9,545 nucleotides of DNA, taken from JADCCX01 sp031378805 (lineage in GTDB: Bacteria; Pseudomonadota; Alphaproteobacteria; Rhizobiales; Beijerinckiaceae). The stretch lies in the NCBI GenBank assembly GCA_031378805.1, contig JANNEO010000153.1, forward strand, positions 1 through 9,545, given 5' to 3'. Both the position numbers and the translations under genes were made by a program. The notes beneath the pieces were generated by a model. It saw only the letters and a list, made by a program, of their open reading frames with translations. It did not search any database and was not told the origin of the DNA. Shown in pieces: positions 6,812-9,545 of this stretch (positions are counted from its first letter, which is position 1; every line of letters starts with the position of its first letter).

Positions 6812-6845
6812 TCTAGTGCAAAGCCTTGTCTAGTGCAGAGCCTTG
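6812..6845. repeat. 17-bp tandem direct repeat over a stop codon
   Basis: TCTAGTGCAAAGCCTTG at 6812-6828 is followed at once by TCTAGTGCAGAGCCTTG at 6829-6845, with one base different. On the minus strand the second copy encodes the last residues KALH and the TAG stop of the subunit IV-like gene. The first copy repeats the same bases downstream of the stop, in another frame. It looks like a small recent slippage duplication. Confidence 0.85.
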
Positions 6846-7126
6846 ACCGCCCAGATCAGCAGTGACAGCACGAACACCGCTGTCACGGCCTTGGCGTTGA
6901 TCTCCTTGATGAAGATTCCCAGGGCCATGGCGATTGTCGAGAGGAAAATCAGGAATCCGCCCATACCCCAGCTCTTGGCCGGCCCACCTATGGCGAGGCC
7001 AACGATGATCGTCAGGCACCAGATGCTGCCAATGATCGAGAAGCGGACGAAGCCGTCATAAGTCTTCTCGTGCTCGGCATAATCCATCGCGGGATGTCCG
7101 CCGTCGGAATTCTGACCATGCGCCAT
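6830..7126 (-). CDS. Small membrane protein with aa3-type cytochrome c oxidase subunit IV motif
   Basis: 98-residue protein with the stretch MDYAEHEKTYDGFVRFS (14-30), which closely follows the conserved motif of the bacterial aa3-type cytochrome c oxidase subunit IV family (COX4_pro_2). That motif is a short soluble N terminus followed by a single helix. In Paracoccus and Rhodobacter oxidases this subunit is a small non-catalytic helix of the enzyme. Here the protein goes on for two more hydrophobic segments: helices at about 28-48, 55-74 and 79-95. It is therefore longer than the minimal one-helix form. No oxidase core genes are in the window; the neighbours are gshA (87 bases upstream) and the pnt operon downstream. 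The minus-strand start at 7126 has AGGGG about 12 bases upstream. The family call is fairly safe; its actual partner complex is uncertain. Confidence 0.8.
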   Translation of the reverse strand: MAHGQNSDGGHPAMDYAEHEKTYDGFVRFSIIGSIWCLTIIVGLAIGGPAKSWGMGGFLIFLSTIAMALGIFIKEINAKAVTAVFVLSLLIWAVKALH

Positions 7127-7213
7127 GGTTGCTTGCCCCTGTCATCACTATCGATGCTTCGTAGCGGAAGGCGTTTTGCGATGCAATGCGGCAGAACGAG
7201 CTGAATCCTCCGC

Positions 7214-8584
7214 CTAGAATACGCATTCCTCGAAGGCAGGCAGGACTGATCCGCCCCACGCCCCATTGTAGCGGTCGAGCAGGTTTTCCGCCTGCGTCCG
7301 CCCCGTGAGGGCAATCACGTCGAGCACATCGAGATAGCGTGATTCATCCCGCCCATCCACATCCAGACGATGGCGCGCAGTCAGCCCTGAACGTGCTATC
7401 GCCAGTACCTCCCGCGCGATATCCTGGAGCGGACGGTTGCGGATGTGTGCCTTCAGGGCCTTGGCGGGCACATCATCCCGCAATTGCTGGCGCTCGGCTG
7501 CGGTCCAGTCCTTGACGATGTCCCAGGCCGCATCGAGCGCTGGCCCGTGGTAGAGAAGCCCGACCCAGAAGGCGGAAAGCGCCGTCAGGTAGGGCAGAGG
7601 CCCGGCATCCGCACCACGCATTTCGAGATAGCGCTTGAGACGGACCTCGGGGAAGATCGTCGAGAGATGGTTGGCCCAATCCGAAATGATCGCCTTTTGG
7701 CCGGGCAGAGCGGGGTGTTTTCCGGCCAGAAGATCGCGGAAGGATGACCCCGTGACATCGTGATAATGGTCGCCCCGCTTGATGAAATACATCGGCACAT
7801 CGAGCGCATAATCGACATAGCGCTCGAAACCCATGCCCTTTTCGAAGGCAAAGGGGATCATGCCAGCACGGTTGTTGTCCGTATCGCGCCAGATCTCGGA
7901 GCGGTAGCTAAGCGCTCCGTTGGGCTTGCCATCCGTAAAGGGCGAATTGGCGAACAGTGCCGACGCCAGGGGCTGCAAAGCCACGCTCACCCGCAATTTC
8001 TTCACCATGTCGGCTTCCGATGAAAAATCGAGATTCACCTGCACCGTCGTGGTGCGGAACATCATGTCAAGGCCCCTTGAACCAACCTTCGGCATGTAGT
8101 TCGCCATGATTCCGTAGCGTGTCTTCGGCATCACAGGCGTTTGCCCGTGGGTCCAAAGGGGCGACATGCCAAGAGTCAGGAAGCGCATCCCGAGCGGCTG
8201 CGCCACCTGGTTGACCTGCATGAGATGGCAGATCGTCTCACGGTGGGTGTCGTGCAATGTGGCGACCGGTGCGCCGGACAACTCGAACTGCCCGCCTGGT
8301 TCCAGCGATATCGCGCCGCCACCCGTCACATCGGCAAGGCCGATCGGGTGATTGCCCTCCATGATCGCCTCCCAGCCGAGCAACCCCTCCATGCCCTCGA
8401 GCAACCGGCGGATGCCACGCTCTCCCTCGTAGGGCACGGGCTTCAGGCCCAGCGGATAGAACGGCACCTTCTCGTGCTCGGTGCCGATTCGGAAGGCGGC
8501 CTCGGGTTTGCTTCCCTTGGCGATCCACGCGATCAGGCCTGCCTTGCCTTCGATTGGCTGCTCGTCAACCGTATCCCGCGCCAT
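7214..8584 (-). CDS. gshA: Glutamate--cysteine ligase (gamma-glutamylcysteine synthetase), GCS2 class
   Basis: Cytoplasmic ATP-dependent ligase that joins glutamate and cysteine, the first and rate-setting step of glutathione synthesis. It has 456 residues, the usual size for the alphaproteobacterial/plant class, unlike E. coli GshA. Recognisable blocks: FRIGTEHEKVPFY (31-43), with Glu residues expected to bind metal; GGGAISLEPGGQFELSGAP (88-106), the class signature; PKTRYGIMANYMPKVG (153-168); FRTTTVQVNLDFSS (176-189); FANSPFTDGKPNG (211-223); and SEIWRDTDNNRAG (229-241). The protein is complete. Its start at 8582-8584 has GGA about 9 bases upstream on the minus strand. It is divergent from the LysE-type gene, and the next gene on the same strand follows after 87 bases, so read-through into the subunit IV-like gene is possible. 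Confidence 0.96.
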   Translation of the reverse strand: MARDTVDEQPIEGKAGLIAWIAKGSKPEAAFRIGTEHEKVPFYPLGLKPVPYEGERGIRRLLEGMEGLLGWEAIMEGNHPIGLADVTGGGAISLEPGGQFELSGAPVATLHDTHRETICHLMQVNQVAQPLGMRFLTLGMSPLWTHGQTPVMPKTRYGIMANYMPKVGSRGLDMMFRTTTVQVNLDFSSEADMVKKLRVSVALQPLASALFANSPFTDGKPNGALSYRSEIWRDTDNNRAGMIPFAFEKGMGFERYVDYALDVPMYFIKRGDHYHDVTGSSFRDLLAGKHPALPGQKAIISDWANHLSTIFPEVRLKRYLEMRGADAGPLPYLTALSAFWVGLLYHGPALDAAWDIVKDWTAAERQQLRDDVPAKALKAHIRNRPLQDIAREVLAIARSGLTARHRLDVDGRDESRYLDVLDVIALTGRTQAENLLDRYNGAWGGSVLPAFEECVF

Positions 8585-8748
8585 GTATATTTCCGGATTA
8601 AAAATGTTAAATCTGATTTCCCTCTAACATAAGCAGGGAATACTCCAGCGCAAGACGGTCAAGCGGTCGTGGCCCATCAATCTGTGTGATGACACGATCA
8701 CGACAGCTGCGATTGCAAATGCTGTGTCTCCGCTTCATTGTTCCTGTC
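8585..8748. promoter_or_regulatory. Divergent intergenic region between gshA and the LysE-type gene
   Basis: This 164-base region should hold promoters for both neighbours. The gshA-proximal half (8585-8640) is clearly AT-rich, with TTAAAAATGTTAAATC-like runs, and is the best candidate for the gshA promoter; exact boxes cannot be fixed. Two dyads are visible: TTCCCT at 8618-8623 with AGGGAA at 8635-8640 (11-base gap), and TGTGAT at 8685-8690 with ATCACG at 8697-8702 (five inner pairs, 6-base gap). Either could be an operator or chance. Confidence 0.4.
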
Positions 8749-9366
8749 ATGACACTGGCGTCCCTTCTGTTGTTCGCATCGGTCTATTTCGTGGCTGTCG
8801 CCTCGCCGGGGCCAGGCATGGCGGCTGTTATCGCCCGCGGTCTCGGCCAAGGCATGAAGGCTGCTCCAGCTTTCATCGCCGGGTTCGTGCTGGGCGACCT
8901 GATCTGGTTCACGATCGCTGCGACTGGGCTTGCCGTCATTGCGAAAACCTTCGAAACGCTGTTTCTCGCCATCAAATACGCGGGCTGCGCCTATCTGCTG
9001 TTTATCGCCTGGAGTATCTGGACGGCCCCCGTCGCCGCCTCCGATGTCCAAGCCGCACAGGAGAAGGTGCGCTCCTGGCCCAGCTTCCTTGGCTCCCTTT
9101 CACTGACGCTGGGCAATCCCAAGGTGATCGTGTTCTTCCTGTCACTGATGCCGCTTGTCGTGGATCTTCAGTCCATCACGCCGCTGGTCTTCATAGAAAT
9201 GGCGGTTGCGGTTGTCTTGGTCCAGGCACCTATCCTGACCACCACGCTCATTCTCGCGGACAGGGCGCGTCGCGTTTTCACATCAGAATCGGCGTTGCGG
9301 CGGATCAATCGCGGCACGGCAGGCATCATGGCGGGAGCCGCGGTTGCCATCGCTGCGCGATCGTGA
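8749..9366 (+). CDS. LysE/RhtB-family amino acid exporter
   Basis: Inner-membrane exporter of the LysE/RhtB family, which pumps out amino acids or related small molecules. From ATG 8749 it has 205 residues, the normal length. An upstream GTG/ATG pair at 8686-8691 in the same frame would add 20-21 basic residues (RSRQLRLQ-like) not typical of the family, so I prefer 8749, although neither start has a good Shine-Dalgarno site. Key motifs: ASPGPGMAAVIARGLGQG (18-35), the family signature after the first helix; YAGCAYLLFIAW (77-88); and LGNPKVIVFFLSLMPL (121-136). Hydrophobic helices lie near 3-22, 40-63, 69-90, 115-138, 145-170 and 188-203. It is divergent from gshA and 52 bases before an amidohydrolase gene on the same strand. 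Its substrate is unknown. Confidence 0.9.
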   Translation: MTLASLLLFASVYFVAVASPGPGMAAVIARGLGQGMKAAPAFIAGFVLGDLIWFTIAATGLAVIAKTFETLFLAIKYAGCAYLLFIAWSIWTAPVAASDVQAAQEKVRSWPSFLGSLSLTLGNPKVIVFFLSLMPLVVDLQSITPLVFIEMAVAVVLVQAPILTTTLILADRARRVFTSESALRRINRGTAGIMAGAAVAIAARS

Positions 9367-9408
9367 ACAGTGTCGGGGTGTAAAGATCGTTGCACATCTG
9401 CCGCCCCT

Positions 9409-9414
9409 GGGAGG
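9409..9414 (+). promoter_or_regulatory. Ribosome binding site of the amidohydrolase gene
   Basis: GGGAGG lies four bases before the ATG at 9419. It is the clearest Shine-Dalgarno sequence in the window and fixes the start of the gene. The rest of the 52-base gap after the exporter stop shows neither an obvious terminator nor a clear promoter, so the two genes may be transcribed together. Confidence 0.75.
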
Positions 9415-9418
9415 CTTT

Positions 9419-9545
9419 ATGGCCATTGAAGTCTCGAATGCCCCGCTGAAGGGCAAGCTCGTCATCACCAATATCGGCCTCATGCTCTCGGGTGATCTGG
9501 CGAGGCCGATCCTTGATGCCGATACCCTTATCGCCATCGATGGAA
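9419..9545 (+). CDS. Amidohydrolase-family protein, enamidase-like, N-terminal end (partial)
   Basis: Forty-two codons are visible before the window ends. The peptide reads KLVITNIGLMLSGDLARPIL (12-31), then DADTLIAIDG. This is the N-terminal beta-sandwich start of amidohydrolase-superfamily enzymes, in which a later TIM barrel carries the metal site. The pattern of NIG, then SGD, then a D at the ADT turn strongly recalls enamidase of Eubacterium barkeri, the cyclic-amide hydrolase of nicotinate fermentation, as I remember its N terminus; more distant relatives include dihydroorotase-like and imidazolonepropionase-like enzymes. No metal ligand is in view, so activity cannot be judged. The start is well supported by GGGAGG four bases upstream. 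The exporter gene just before it could be its operon partner. Confidence 0.7.
   Translation, partial: MAIEVSNAPLKGKLVITNIGLMLSGDLARPILDADTLIAIDG

Noticed and set aside
8685..8702. CRP/FNR-like box TGTGAT...ATCACG
   Set aside because: The half sites look like a CRP box, but the gap between TGTGA and TCAC is 8 bases rather than the required 6, so it is not a standard CRP site; kept only as an unassigned dyad.
1..9545. Undescribed defence, toxin or mobile system
   Set aside because: Every sizeable coding region matches a well-known family, with normal spacing and even base composition. There are no integrase, tRNA, att-like or repeat-array signals and no unexplained stretch above 300 bases.

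Overview
The window looks like ordinary chromosomal DNA from an alphaproteobacterium, most likely of the order Hyphomicrobiales (Mesorhizobium/Aminobacter-like). The reasons are GC-rich coding sequence with strong third-position bias; a transhydrogenase split into three genes (pntAa, pntAb, pntB); a short aa3-oxidase subunit IV-type protein next to it; the class of glutamate-cysteine ligase typical of alphaproteobacteria and plants; and two intergenic palindromes resembling dispersed repeats I remember from rhizobial genomes. The genus is inferred, not proven.

Left part, + strand (1-3599): the 3' end of a periplasmic solute-binding protein gene, a 218-base gap dominated by a ~45-bp inverted repeat, two overlapping DppB/DppC-type permease genes, and an M20-family metallopeptidase. 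This is most of a peptide-type ABC import operon with a hydrolase that probably processes the imported substrate. No ATPase gene is visible; the ATPases must lie upstream of the window or elsewhere.

Centre, - strand (3660-7126, read right to left): a small three-helix membrane protein with an aa3-type cytochrome oxidase subunit IV motif, a terminator-like hairpin, then pntAa-pntAb-pntB, which together encode the proton-pumping NAD(P) transhydrogenase. pntB converges on the M20 gene, and a short palindrome separates them.

Right part: gshA on the - strand (7214-8584), making gamma-glutamylcysteine for glutathione, diverges from a LysE/RhtB-type exporter gene (8749-9366, +). The window ends inside the 5' end of an amidohydrolase gene (9419 onward, +) whose N terminus resembles enamidase. 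The transhydrogenase and GshA share a redox theme, since NADPH keeps glutathione reduced, but nothing in the sequence shows that they are co-regulated.

I found no mobile element, CRISPR array, tRNA or rRNA, and no convincing undescribed multi-gene system. The points worth a second look are small: the long inverted repeat inside the ABC operon, a 17-bp tandem duplication over the stop codon of the subunit IV-like gene, an N-terminal extension on PntAb, a variant NADP-binding loop in PntB, and the enamidase-like gene at the right edge.
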